The notes under the pieces: generated by a model
Databases searched by the model: none
The model's input: only the letters and a program-made list of their open reading frames with translations
Told to the model about the DNA's origin: nothing
Origin: Thermohalobaculum sp035512995
GTDB taxonomy: Bacteria > Pseudomonadota > Alphaproteobacteria > Rhodobacterales > Rhodobacteraceae
Reading direction: 5' to 3'
DNA: 19,417 nucleotides
NCBI GenBank assembly: GCA_035512995.1
Contig: DATKCY010000021.1
Location: 1 to 19,417 of the forward strand
In this document: piece after piece, positions 8,501-16,176 of the stretch
Position numbering within the stretch: the first letter of the stretch is position 1
Layout of the letters: each line of letters opens with the position of its first letter
Made by a program: the position numbers and the translations under genes

Positions 8501-9664
8501 TCAGGTCGCAGCCTCGAACAGCTCCCGCCCGATCAGCATCCGCCGGATCTCCTGCGTGCCGGCGCCGATCTCGTAGAGCTTGGCGTCGCGGAGCAGCCGG
8601 CCGGTCGGGTACTCGTTGATGTAGCCGTTGCCGCCGAGGGCCTGGATCGCCTCGAGCGCCACCTGCGTCGCCTGGCTCGACGCGAACAGGAGGCAGCCGG
8701 CCGCGTCCTGGCGGGTGGTCTGGCCGCGGTCGCAGGCGGCGGCGGCGGCGTAGACATAGGCGCGGGCCGCGTTCATCGCCGTGTACATGTCGGCGAGCTT
8801 GGCCTGCATGAGCTGGAACTCGCCGATCGGGCGGCCGAACTGGCGGCGCTCGTGGACATAGGGCATGACCACGTCGAGGCAGGCGGCCATGATGCCGAGC
8901 GGGCCGCCCGAGAGCACGACCCGCTCGTAGTCGAGGCCCGACATCAGCACGGCGACGCCGCGCCCCTCCTCGCCGAGCACGTTCTCGAACGGCACCTCGC
9001 AGTCCTCGAACACCAGCTCGCAGGTGTTCGAGCCGCGCATTCCGAGCTTGTCGAGCTTCTGCGCCGTCGAGAAGCCGGCCATCCCCTTCTCGATCAGGAA
9101 GGCGGTGATGCCGCGGGGCCCGGCGTCCGGGTCGGTCTTCGCGTAGACCACCAGCGCGCTCGCCTCGGGCCCGTTGGTGATCCACATCTTCGAGCCGTTC
9201 AGCACGAAGCGGTCGTTCCGCTTCTCGGCCCGCAGCTTCATCGAGACGACGTCCGACCCCGCCCCGGGCTCCGACATCGCGAGCGCGCCCACCCACTCGC
9301 CCGAGATCAGCTTCGGCAGGTATCTCTGCCGCTGCTCGTCCGTGCCGTTCAGCCTGATCTGGTTCACGCAGAGGTTCGAATGCGCCCCGTAGGAGAGGCC
9401 GACCGAGGCCGAGGCGCGGCTGATCTCCTCCATCGCGACGACATGCGCAACATAGCCCATGCCGGCGCCGCCGAACTCCTCGGGCGCGGTGATGCCGAGG
9501 AGCCCGATCGCGCCCATCTCGCGCCAGAGCTCCGGCGGGAAGGCGTTGGAGGCGTCGATCTCGGCCGCCATCGGCGCGATCCGGTCCTGGGCGAACCGGC
9601 GGACGGCGTCGCGGAGCGCCTCGACCTCGTCGTCGAGCCCGAAGGTCATCACCGCATCGAACAT
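8501..9664 (-). CDS. ivd: Isovaleryl-CoA dehydrogenase
   Basis: This FAD-dependent acyl-CoA dehydrogenase (also called liuA) oxidises isovaleryl-CoA to 3-methylcrotonyl-CoA, passing electrons to electron-transfer flavoprotein. The 387-residue protein has the full fold: N-terminal helices, ALAMSEPGAGSDVVSM (128-142) and KMWITNGPEA (159-168) contacting FAD and substrate, and LDYERVVLSGGPLGIM with Glu247. Glu247 is at the position used as catalytic base specifically in isovaleryl-CoA dehydrogenases rather than near the C-terminus. The end carries QALGGNGYINEYPTGRLLRDAKLYEIGAGTQEIRR-type family motifs. The start at 9664 (MFDAVMTFGL) has GGGAGGA about 8 nt upstream. The frame is open further upstream, but that stretch does not resemble the family. 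It is the first gene of the liu operon, so its upstream region probably holds the main operon promoter. Confidence 0.96.
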   Translation of the reverse strand: MFDAVMTFGLDDEVEALRDAVRRFAQDRIAPMAAEIDASNAFPPELWREMGAIGLLGITAPEEFGGAGMGYVAHVVAMEEISRASASVGLSYGAHSNLCVNQIRLNGTDEQRQRYLPKLISGEWVGALAMSEPGAGSDVVSMKLRAEKRNDRFVLNGSKMWITNGPEASALVVYAKTDPDAGPRGITAFLIEKGMAGFSTAQKLDKLGMRGSNTCELVFEDCEVPFENVLGEEGRGVAVLMSGLDYERVVLSGGPLGIMAACLDVVMPYVHERRQFGRPIGEFQLMQAKLADMYTAMNAARAYVYAAAAACDRGQTTRQDAAGCLLFASSQATQVALEAIQALGGNGYINEYPTGRLLRDAKLYEIGAGTQEIRRMLIGRELFEAAT

Positions 9665-9700
9665 CGCCCGTCCTCCCGCTCGCGTCGTTTTGCCCGCACC

Positions 9701-9721
9701 GTGGTCCGAGCCGCGGTCCAC
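9701..9721. promoter_or_regulatory. 21 bp dyad upstream of ivd, candidate operator
   Basis: The arms GTGGTCCG (9701-9708) and CGGTCCAC (9714-9721) are inverted copies with one mismatch, separated by 5 bp, and lie 37-57 nt before the ivd start. A 21 bp symmetric site in the leader of a catabolic operon suits a dimeric repressor or a MerR-type regulator such as LiuR. No convincing -35/-10 pair frames it. Confidence 0.4.
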
Positions 9722-9838
9722 TGCAAGCGGCGAATGCAGCCCGACCGGCGCGGCTCCATGCACGAAGAGAAGCCGCCCCGGCGCCGCAGGCGCTCCTCCT
9801 CTCCGGGCGGCAGAGCCGCACGGTGAGGGCAAGGGCGC

Positions 9839-9858
9839 ATCGCGGCGCCAGCCGCGAT
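9839..9858. other. 8 bp perfect hairpin between the ABC ATPase gene and ivd
   Basis: ATCGCGGC and GCCGCGAT pair perfectly around a 4 nt loop, 23 nt past the ATPase stop at 9882. No T-run follows on the minus strand, so it is not a standard intrinsic terminator. It could mark the transporter mRNA 3' end or be a Rho-related or stabilising structure. The rest of the 217 bp gap (9665-9881) holds the 21 bp dyad and two smaller inverted repeats (9721-9739 and 9750-9776), but no gene. Confidence 0.4.
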
Positions 9859-9881
9859 TCCGCTTGGCTGGAAGGCTGCGG

Positions 9882-11972
9882 TCAGGCGTCCTCCGGCTGC
9901 TCGACGATGATGACCGGTTCCATCGCGTTCAGCTTCTCGTCGGGCAGGTGGCAGGCGATGACGTGGCCGCCGCCCATGTCCTTCTGCGGCAGGGGCTTGT
10001 CGCAGACCCCCGGCATCACGTAGGGACAGCGCGTCTGGAACGGGCAGCCCTTCGGCCGGTTCAGCGGCGAGGGAATCTCGCCCTCCAGCACCACGTGGCG
10101 CTTCTTGACGTGGGTGTCGGCGACCGGCACCGCCGACAAGAGCGCCTCGGTGTAGGGGTGGTAGGGGGGCGAGAAGATCGCCTCGGTCGGCCCCTGCTCC
10201 ATGATCTCGCCGAGATACATGACGACGACCCGGTCCGAGAGATAGCGCACGACCGAGAGGTCGTGGCTGATGAACAGCATCGTCGTCCGGCTCTCGCGCT
10301 GGATGTCGGTCAGCAGCTTCGTCACCGCCGCCTGCACGCTCACGTCGAGCGCCGAGACCGGCTCGTCCGCCACCACCAGCCGCGGGCGCCCGGCGAAGGC
10401 GCGGGCGATGCCGATCCGCTGCTTCTGCCCGCCCGAGAGCTGGCGCGGCATCCGCTCGGCGAACTCGCGCGGCAGGTTCACCATGTCGAGCAGCTCGAGC
10501 ATCTTCTCGCGCCGGTCGCGGCTGCCCTTTCCGATCTTGAAGATCTCGAGCACGCGCTGGATCTGGTCGCCGACGGTCATCGACGGGTTCAGCGTGTCGA
10601 ACGGGTTCTGGAAGACCATCTGCACCTGGCTGATGGTCTTGGTGTCGCGCTTCTCGACCGGCAGGTGCGCGATGTCCTTGTTGCCGAGCATGACCGATCC
10701 CTCGGTCGCGGTCTCGAGGCCCATAAGCACCTTGGCGAAGGTGGACTTGCCGCAGCCCGACTCGCCGACGATGGCCACCGTCTCGGCCTCGCGCGCGTCG
10801 AAGGAGAGCTTCTCGTTCGCCTTGACGGTGCGCGTGTCGCCGCCGCCGAACATGCCGGACGTGACCGCGTAGTGCTTGGTCATCTCGTCGACGGTCATGA
10901 TCACGTCGCCGACCGGGATCTCCTCGGCGACCTCGCCGGCGTCTGGCGGCGTCGACCAGTCGATCTCGTCGATCCGGATGCAGCGCGAGCGGTGCCGGCC
11001 CTCGAGATCGACCATCGGGATCGGCCCGGCGTCGCACTTCTTCTCGAAGTGCGGGCAGCGGGGGCCGAAATTGCAGCCCTCGGGGCGCTCGTGGGGCAGC
11101 GGGAGCTGGCCCGGGATCGCGACCAGCGGCTTCGCGTACTTGTTCGCGCCGGGCACCGGCAGCGAGCGGAGCAGCCCGCGCGTGTAGGGGTGGCGCATGC
11201 GGTTGAAGACGGTGTCGATGTTGCCCTCCTCGACCGCCTCGCCCGAATACATGACCGTGATGCGGTCGCAGGTCTCGAGGATCAGGCCGAGGTTGTGGCT
11301 GACGAACAGCATCGAGGTGCCGAACTCGCGCGCGAGGTCCTTGACGAGGTCGACGATGCCGGCCTCGACCGTCACGTCGAGGGCGGTCGTCGGCTCGTCG
11401 AGCAGCAGCAGCGAGGGCTGGGAGAGCAGCGCCATCGAGATCACGACGCGCTGCTGCTGGCCGCCCGAGAGCTGGTGCGGATAGGCGTCGAGGATGCGGT
11501 CGGCGTCGGGCAGGCGCACGGCGTCGACCATCTCGGCCGCGCGCTTCTTCGCCTCCGTCTCCGAGATGCCCTCGTGCAGGGTCAGCACCTCGACGAGCTG
11601 CTTGCCGACCCGGAGCGCGGGGTTCAGCGAGGCCATCGGCTCCTGGTAGACCATGGCGATCTCGTTGCCGCGGAGGTGGCGCAGCTCGGTTTCCGACATG
11701 GTGGCCATGTCGCGGCCCTTGAAGTTGATCGTGCCGGACTTGATGCGCCCGTTCTGGCCCAGATAGCGCATGATGCCGAGCGCGACGGTGGACTTGCCGC
11801 AGCCGGACTCGCCGACGAGCCCCATGGTCTCGCCCGGCAGCACCGTCATCGAGAAGTCCATGACCGCCGGGATCTCGCCCTTGCGGGTGTAGAACGAGAT
11901 GTTGAGGTCGTCGATGTCGAGGATCGGCTCGACGCCGGCCGTGGCCTGCCGCTCCAGCGTGGTCTCGGTCAT
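9882..11972 (-). CDS. Peptide-type ABC transporter ATPase with two fused nucleotide-binding domains
   Basis: This 696-residue protein supplies both ATPases of a dipeptide/oligopeptide/nickel-type importer, equal to DppD and DppF joined end to end. Domain 1 has Walker A GESGCGKST (54-62), signature LSGGQQQR (168-175), Walker B ending LLDEP with Glu193, and the switch His in FVSHN (about 226). It then has the oligopeptide-type Cys-rich tail CNFGPRCPHFEKKC (300-313). Domain 2 repeats this with GESGCGKST (403-411), LSGGQKQR (512-519), Walker B Glu537, FISHD (about 570) and the second tail CPFQTRCPYVMPGVC. Both active sites look intact. The start at 11972 has GAGGGAGA upstream. The gene lies 145 bp after the second permease, across a run of hairpins. 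The substrate class is only inferred from family. Confidence 0.95.
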   Translation of the reverse strand: MTETTLERQATAGVEPILDIDDLNISFYTRKGEIPAVMDFSMTVLPGETMGLVGESGCGKSTVALGIMRYLGQNGRIKSGTINFKGRDMATMSETELRHLRGNEIAMVYQEPMASLNPALRVGKQLVEVLTLHEGISETEAKKRAAEMVDAVRLPDADRILDAYPHQLSGGQQQRVVISMALLSQPSLLLLDEPTTALDVTVEAGIVDLVKDLAREFGTSMLFVSHNLGLILETCDRITVMYSGEAVEEGNIDTVFNRMRHPYTRGLLRSLPVPGANKYAKPLVAIPGQLPLPHERPEGCNFGPRCPHFEKKCDAGPIPMVDLEGRHRSRCIRIDEIDWSTPPDAGEVAEEIPVGDVIMTVDEMTKHYAVTSGMFGGGDTRTVKANEKLSFDAREAETVAIVGESGCGKSTFAKVLMGLETATEGSVMLGNKDIAHLPVEKRDTKTISQVQMVFQNPFDTLNPSMTVGDQIQRVLEIFKIGKGSRDRREKMLELLDMVNLPREFAERMPRQLSGGQKQRIGIARAFAGRPRLVVADEPVSALDVSVQAAVTKLLTDIQRESRTTMLFISHDLSVVRYLSDRVVVMYLGEIMEQGPTEAIFSPPYHPYTEALLSAVPVADTHVKKRHVVLEGEIPSPLNRPKGCPFQTRCPYVMPGVCDKPLPQKDMGGGHVIACHLPDEKLNAMEPVIIVEQPEDA

Positions 11973-12012
11973 CGTCGGTCTCCCTCGGTGCGGCGGGCGG
12001 CCTCCCCCCCGG

Positions 12013-12098
12013 CCCCCCGCGCAAGCGGAGGGGGGAGCGCCCGGCGGCTGCCGCCGGCGCCCCCCTCTCCCCGTGGAAGCGGGGCAGGGGGAGAGGGG
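12013..12098. repeat. Cluster of three GC-rich palindromes between permease and ATPase genes
   Basis: Three hairpins follow one another. The first has CCCCCCGC and GCGG-A-GGGG arms around GCAA (about 12013-12033). The second has CCGGCGG and CCGCCGG around CTG (12041-12057). The third is a two-part stem, with CCCCG/CGGGG (12069-12073 with 12080-12084) inside CCCCTCT/AGAGGGG (12062-12068 with 12092-12098). The 'ccctctcccc...ggggagaggg' style resembles dispersed extragenic palindromes common in GC-rich alphaproteobacteria. They fill most of the 145 bp gap and would form strong RNA structure inside the transporter mRNA. Confidence 0.6.
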
Positions 12099-12117
12099 TG
12101 GTGTCGGAGCATCCCGC

Positions 12118-13320
12118 TCAGTCCTTCAGGCTTTCCTCGCGGAGGCCGTCCGCGAGCAGGTTCAGCCCGAGCACGAGGCTCATCAGCGCGAGCGCGGGGA
12201 AGAGCGCCATGTGCGCGGTCTCGAACAGGCGCACGAACGGGCGCCCGTGGTTGATCATCGAGCCCCAGTCCGGGGACTCGGGCTCGAGCCCCAGGCCGAA
12301 GAAGCCGAGCGTGCCGAGCAGGATCGTCGTGTAGCCGATCCGGAGGCAGGCATCGACGATCAGCGGTCCGCGCGTGTTCGGCAGGATCTCCCACAGCATG
12401 ATGTACCACGGCCGCTCGCCGCGGGTCTGCGCGGCGGCGACGTAGTCCCGCGTCTTGATGTCCATCACGAGGCCGCGGACGATGCGGAAGACGCCCGGCG
12501 AGGAGGCGAACACCACCGCGGCGAAGACGTTGAGCTCGTTCGGGTCGAGCGAGATCGGCCCGTAGGGCGAGCTGAAGACGGTGCCGATGTAGATCCAGAA
12601 GCCGATCAGCAGGGTCGCGGTGATGAAGACGGCGAGCTTGGTCGTCGCCTGCTCGTACTTCGTGAACCAGAGCAGGCAGAGGAACACGATCGGGAACAGG
12701 AAGAACACCGCCGCCATGCCGATCGGGATCGACCACGGCACCTCGAAGCCCAGGAGACCGTACCACTCCGGCTGCCGGATCTCGGGCGTGACCAGCAGGT
12801 AGAACAGCAGGATCACGGGGAAGGCGAGGACGAGGTTGGCGATGAACGACAGCAGCCCGTCCATCCAGCCGCGATAGTAGCCGGCCGGCAGGCCGAGCAC
12901 GATGCCGACCATGTAGGCGACGATCGTCGCCGCCGGCGCGATGATCAGCACGATGCGGCTGCCGTGGACGACCCGGCTGAAGACGTCGCGAGCCAGGTTG
13001 TCGCCGCCCAGCAGGAACACGATGTCGTTCTCGGCGTCGATCGCGCCCGGGGTCGCCTTCTTCATGAGAAAGTTGAACGACTGCTCGCGCGGGTCCATCA
13101 CGGCGATCATGTCGGCGAAGAAGGCGGTGAAGATCCAGAACAGCACGATCGCGAGTCCGATCGTGCCGATCGGCGAGCCGTAGATCCGGCCGATGGTGCC
13201 GAGCCGGTCGCGGAAGACGAAGCCGAGGCCGAGCGTCAGGCCGAGCGCGATCCAGGTCGGCCAGAAGCGGATCACCGCCTGCAGGACGATCTCGCCGACC
13301 CCGAGATATTCCGGCTCCAT
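12118..13320 (-). CDS. ABC transporter permease, DppC-like, enlarged
   Basis: This is the second inner-membrane permease of the peptide-type importer. The family core is clear: GGDNLARDVFSRVVHGSRIVL (104-124) precedes the transmembrane core, and the cytoplasmic EAA loop that docks the ATPase contains DYVAAAQTRGERPW near 292-305. At 400 residues it is about 100 longer than ordinary DppC. It has an added N-terminal segment with an extra membrane helix (about 17-36). It also has an insertion of roughly 75 residues (about 180-265) between the AFP motif and the EAA loop, with two further hydrophobic segments (about 199-219 and 229-249). The start at 13320 has a GGGAGAGAG ribosome site about 6 nt upstream. 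It sits 39 bp after the first permease, as one operon. Confidence 0.92.
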   Translation of the reverse strand: MEPEYLGVGEIVLQAVIRFWPTWIALGLTLGLGFVFRDRLGTIGRIYGSPIGTIGLAIVLFWIFTAFFADMIAVMDPREQSFNFLMKKATPGAIDAENDIVFLLGGDNLARDVFSRVVHGSRIVLIIAPAATIVAYMVGIVLGLPAGYYRGWMDGLLSFIANLVLAFPVILLFYLLVTPEIRQPEWYGLLGFEVPWSIPIGMAAVFFLFPIVFLCLLWFTKYEQATTKLAVFITATLLIGFWIYIGTVFSSPYGPISLDPNELNVFAAVVFASSPGVFRIVRGLVMDIKTRDYVAAAQTRGERPWYIMLWEILPNTRGPLIVDACLRIGYTTILLGTLGFFGLGLEPESPDWGSMINHGRPFVRLFETAHMALFPALALMSLVLGLNLLADGLREESLKD

Positions 13321-13359
13321 CTTGCGCTCTCTCCCCCGTGTTCCCAGGCCCCCGACGCG

Positions 13360-14295
13360 TCAGCTCACGCGGATGCGCGGGTTCAGGAAGGCGTAGCCGA
13401 CGTCGGAGATCAGCTGCGTCAGCAGCACCACGACGACCGCGACGACCGAGATCGCGAGCAGCAGGTCGATGTCGTTGTTCGATGCCGCCTCGACCAGCGC
13501 CCAGCCGAAGCCCTTGTAGTTGAACATGGCCTCGACGATGACGACGCCGGTCAGCAGCCACGGGAACTGCAGCATGATCACCGTGAAGGGCGCGATCAGC
13601 GCGTTCCTGAGCGCGTGCTTCATCACGACCGTGCGAAAGTTCAGGCCCTTCAGGTGCGCCGTGCGGATGTACTGCGAGGTCATGACCTCGGCCATCGAGG
13701 CGCGCGTCATGCGCGCGATGTAGCCAATGCCGTAGACGGACATCGTGAGGACCGGCAGCGTGAAGTTCTCGAAGGTGATCTCGCGCGTCGAGGCGATGCC
13801 CTTGAACCACCCGAGCGCCGAGGCGAAGACCACGATGAAGACGATCCCGGTCACGTATTCCGGCGCCGACGTCGAGGCGATGGAGCCGACCGACAGACTT
13901 CGGTCCAGCGTCGACCCCTCCTTCATCCCGGCCAGCACGCCGATGAGCAGGGCCATCGGTACCATGACCACCATCACCCAGAACATCAGGATGCCGGTGT
14001 AGTAGAGGCGCTCCCACAGCACGTCGTTCACCGGCTGTTGGAAGCGGGTCGAGGTGCCGAGATCGCCGGTCACGACATTGCCGAGCCACTCGGCGTACCG
14101 CTCGACGAAGGGCTCGCGGTAGCCGCTGCGCTCGAGCCAGGTCTCGACCTGCGCGTCGGTCATGCGCATGTTGCCCTGCTGCTTGGCCAGCTTCTCGAGG
14201 TTCGCGTCGAGGTTGACCATGTAGAAGACGACGAGCGTGAGGCAGACGGCGGTCAGCAGCATGACGCCGAGGCGCCGCAGGATGAAGAATGCCAT
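13360..14295 (-). CDS. ABC transporter permease, DppB-like
   Basis: This is the first inner-membrane permease of the peptide-type importer, 311 residues, normal for the DppB family. It starts with the typical FFILRRLGVMLLTAVCLTL helix. A periplasmic loop with Gly-Asp-Leu-Gly-Thr-Ser follows (VTGDLGTSTRF, about 85-95). The remaining membrane segments surround the EAA-type loop YIRTAHLKGLNFRTVVMKHALRN-like region (about 204-226), and the protein ends in FLNPRIRVS, a usual DppB finish. The start at 14295 has GGGAG about 10 nt upstream. The gene lies between the binding-protein gene (122 bp upstream, with strong hairpins) and the second permease (39 bp downstream). It would form the translocation channel with the enlarged DppC-like protein. 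Confidence 0.94.
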   Translation of the reverse strand: MAFFILRRLGVMLLTAVCLTLVVFYMVNLDANLEKLAKQQGNMRMTDAQVETWLERSGYREPFVERYAEWLGNVVTGDLGTSTRFQQPVNDVLWERLYYTGILMFWVMVVMVPMALLIGVLAGMKEGSTLDRSLSVGSIASTSAPEYVTGIVFIVVFASALGWFKGIASTREITFENFTLPVLTMSVYGIGYIARMTRASMAEVMTSQYIRTAHLKGLNFRTVVMKHALRNALIAPFTVIMLQFPWLLTGVVIVEAMFNYKGFGWALVEAASNNDIDLLLAISVVAVVVVLLTQLISDVGYAFLNPRIRVS

Positions 14296-14339
14296 CGCCA
14301 GCTACTCCCGCATCATGAGGGCCGCAGGGGCCCACCGGT

Positions 14340-14376
14340 CGCGGCGGCGCAGGATTTGACGGCCGGCGCCGCCGCG
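14340..14376. other. 11 bp perfect stem-loop between binding-protein and permease genes
   Basis: CGCGGCGGCGC (14340-14350) pairs exactly with GCGCCGCCGCG (14366-14376) around a 15 nt loop. There is no T-run on the minus strand. In many binding-protein operons a stable hairpin here protects the upstream mRNA and partly stops transcription, giving more binding protein than permease. That role is inferred from position. Confidence 0.55.
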
Positions 14377-14388
14377 AAGGAGGGGAGG

Positions 14389-14412
14389 GGCGGGCGGCGC
14401 CCCCCGCCCGCC
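14389..14412. other. 9 bp stem-loop just after the binding-protein gene
   Basis: GGCGGGCGG (14389-14397) pairs with CCGCCCGCC (14404-14412) around a 6 nt loop, 6 nt past the binding-protein stop at 14418. It is the first of two consecutive strong hairpins in this gap and is well placed to block 3' exonucleases. Confidence 0.55.
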
Positions 14413-14417
14413 TCAGC

Positions 14418-16073
14418 TCAGCTGTCGAGCCAGACGCCTTCGAAGTGCTGCTCGAAGGCCTGGTGCTGCGGAAAGTCCATGACCCACTCCTGGCTGTGCC
14501 GGAACACCGAGCGCCAGTACGGCTGGACGATGATGCCGGAGTCGCGGAGGATCTGCTCGACCTCGGTCATGACCTCGCGCCGTTCGTCGGCGTCGGCGAT
14601 GCCGAGCGCCCTGTTCAGCGCCGCGTCGAACTCCTCGCTCGCGTAGCCCGTCTCGTTCCATGCCTCGCCCGAACGGTAGGCGAGCGCCAGAACCTGCACG
14701 CCCAGCGGACGCCCGTTCCAGTTGGTGGTCGAGTACGGATACTTGGTCCAGTCGTTCCAGAACGTGGCGCCGGGGATCACGGTGCGCTTGACGTTGATGC
14801 CGGCGTCGCGGAGCTGGGCTGCGACCGCGTCGGTGGTGGCCCGCCGCCAGTCGTCGTCGACCGAGATGAGCTCGAACTCGGTGTCGGCCTCGCCGGCCTC
14901 CTCGAGCAGCTGCATCGCCCGCTCGGGGTCGAACTCGGCGGGGCCGATGTCCGCGTACTCGATATGCATCGGCCCGACGTGGTGGTCCTCGGCCACCAGG
15001 CCGAGGCCGTCGTACCCGAGGTTCATGACCACCTCGTTGTTCACCGCAAGCTGCAGCGCCTTGCGCACCTCTTGCTTGTCGAACGGCGGATTGTTGACGT
15101 TCGTCCGGGCGACGATCGTGGATCCGGTGGCGATCTCCGACTTCTTGAGGCCGACCGCGTCGAGCGGATCGATCGAGTCCGCCGGCGTCTCGTAGTTGGT
15201 GTCGGCCTCCTCGGACTCGAGTGCCGCGATCATGGCCGTCGGATCGGTGCCGTAGTCGGTCCACTCGATGGCGTCGAGATAGACGTTGCCGACCACGCCC
15301 TCGCCCCACCAGCCGTCGCGGCGGGTGGCGGCGGCGCGCACGCCCGTCTGCCACTCGTCTATCTGGAACGGCCCGGTGCCGATGTTGAACTGCTCGAGCA
15401 GGTCGCCCGAGGGATCGAACGAGCGGTGCACGATCGCGGCAGGGTAGTCGGTGAAGTTCGCGATCAGGGTGATGTCCTTGTCAGGCAGCATCATCCTGAC
15501 GGTGTGGTCGTCGACGGCCTCGATGCTGCCGTCGAGCAGCTTCTTGGTGTCGGGATCGACCAGCGGCCCCATGCGCGCGGCCATCGAGTTGCCTTCGGCG
15601 TCCAGCTCGGCCCACCGCGTCAGGTTGAAGACCAGGTCCTCCGAGGTGAAGTCGTCGCCGTTCGACCACTTGACGCCCTGGCGCAGGTTCAGCGTGTACT
15701 CGGTGGCGTCGTCGCTGATCTCCCAGCTCTCGAGCAGCCAGGGCTCGAAGGTGAAGTCCGTCTTCCAGCGCACGAGGAATTCCAGTGACTGCCGGTACAC
15801 GTTGGCGATCTCGGACCAGTCGGCATTGCGCGGATCCTTTAACTCCTTGACCTCCATCGCAATCCTGAGCGTGCCGCCCTTCTTCGGCTCCTGTGCCCGC
15901 GCCGCCGTCGGCAACGCGAAGCCGCCGAGCGTCGCGGCGCCGGTGGCGGTCACTCCCACGCACATCATCGAGGCGAGGTATTCGCGGCGGGACATCATCC
16001 CACGCTTGAAGCCGTCGACGAACTTCTCCGCCATCGGGTGCAGCGAGCGACCCGTCATCATCAGCTTGCTCAT
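14418..16073 (-). CDS. ABC transporter substrate-binding protein, family 5, Tat-exported
   Basis: This is the periplasmic binding protein of the peptide-type importer, 551 residues, of the DppA/OppA/NikA family (SBP family 5). Features of the family include KKGGTLRIAM after the leader, LNLRQGVKWSNGDDFTSEDLVFN and the IGTGPFQIDEW segment. The leader carries a twin-arginine motif, SRREYL (28-33), then a weakly hydrophobic stretch and a likely cleavage at ARA-Q (60/61), so export is probably folded and via Tat. The 26 residues before the twin arginines (including LHPMAEKFVDGFKRG) are longer than a minimal Tat leader, but I recall similar leaders in alphaproteobacterial homologues. The start at 16073 has GGGAGA about 9 nt upstream. 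The ligand is unknown: peptides, opines, sugars or nickel are all possible for this family. Confidence 0.94.
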   Translation of the reverse strand: MSKLMMTGRSLHPMAEKFVDGFKRGMMSRREYLASMMCVGVTATGAATLGGFALPTAARAQEPKKGGTLRIAMEVKELKDPRNADWSEIANVYRQSLEFLVRWKTDFTFEPWLLESWEISDDATEYTLNLRQGVKWSNGDDFTSEDLVFNLTRWAELDAEGNSMAARMGPLVDPDTKKLLDGSIEAVDDHTVRMMLPDKDITLIANFTDYPAAIVHRSFDPSGDLLEQFNIGTGPFQIDEWQTGVRAAATRRDGWWGEGVVGNVYLDAIEWTDYGTDPTAMIAALESEEADTNYETPADSIDPLDAVGLKKSEIATGSTIVARTNVNNPPFDKQEVRKALQLAVNNEVVMNLGYDGLGLVAEDHHVGPMHIEYADIGPAEFDPERAMQLLEEAGEADTEFELISVDDDWRRATTDAVAAQLRDAGINVKRTVIPGATFWNDWTKYPYSTTNWNGRPLGVQVLALAYRSGEAWNETGYASEEFDAALNRALGIADADERREVMTEVEQILRDSGIIVQPYWRSVFRHSQEWVMDFPQHQAFEQHFEGVWLDS

Positions 16074-16074
16074 C

Positions 16075-16101
16075 GTCGTGTCTCCCGGCCCTGTCGTGTC
16101 T
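16075..16101. repeat. Direct repeat of 9 bp at the binding-protein leader, with a nearby -10-like box
   Basis: GTCGTGTCT occurs at 16075-16083 and again at 16093-16101, 18 bp apart, just upstream of and overlapping the ribosome site. On the minus strand a CATAAT box (16108-16113) lies a few bases upstream, without a recognisable -35. Together they may form a regulated transporter promoter. The 103 bp gap shows no terminator for the gene before it. Confidence 0.3.
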
Positions 16102-16176
16102 TTTGCGATTATGCCCGCAGCTAAACACGTCGCCCGGAGCGAACCAAGGGAGAAATTCCGGTGCAGGCGGCGCGCA

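Noticed and set aside
9758..9826. A 22-codon plus-strand mini-frame rich in Arg and Ser
   Set aside because: No ribosome site, antisense to the ivd leader, and composition expected by chance.
9665..9832. N-terminal extension of isovaleryl-CoA dehydrogenase by 56 codons
   Set aside because: The extension has no family similarity, and a clear GGGAGGA site precedes the ATG at 9664.
9839..9858. Intrinsic terminator for the transporter operon
   Set aside because: The hairpin is perfect but no T-run follows on the transcribed strand, so it is recorded only as a hairpin.
12001..12110. CRISPR array or tandem repeat
   Set aside because: The elements are different palindromes, not regularly spaced identical repeats.
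9459..14646. Two further long plus-strand frames (about 931 and 915 codons) opposite the transporter genes
   Set aside because: They mirror the ATPase and permease reading frames and show only Arg/His/Asp-rich repeats typical of shadow frames.
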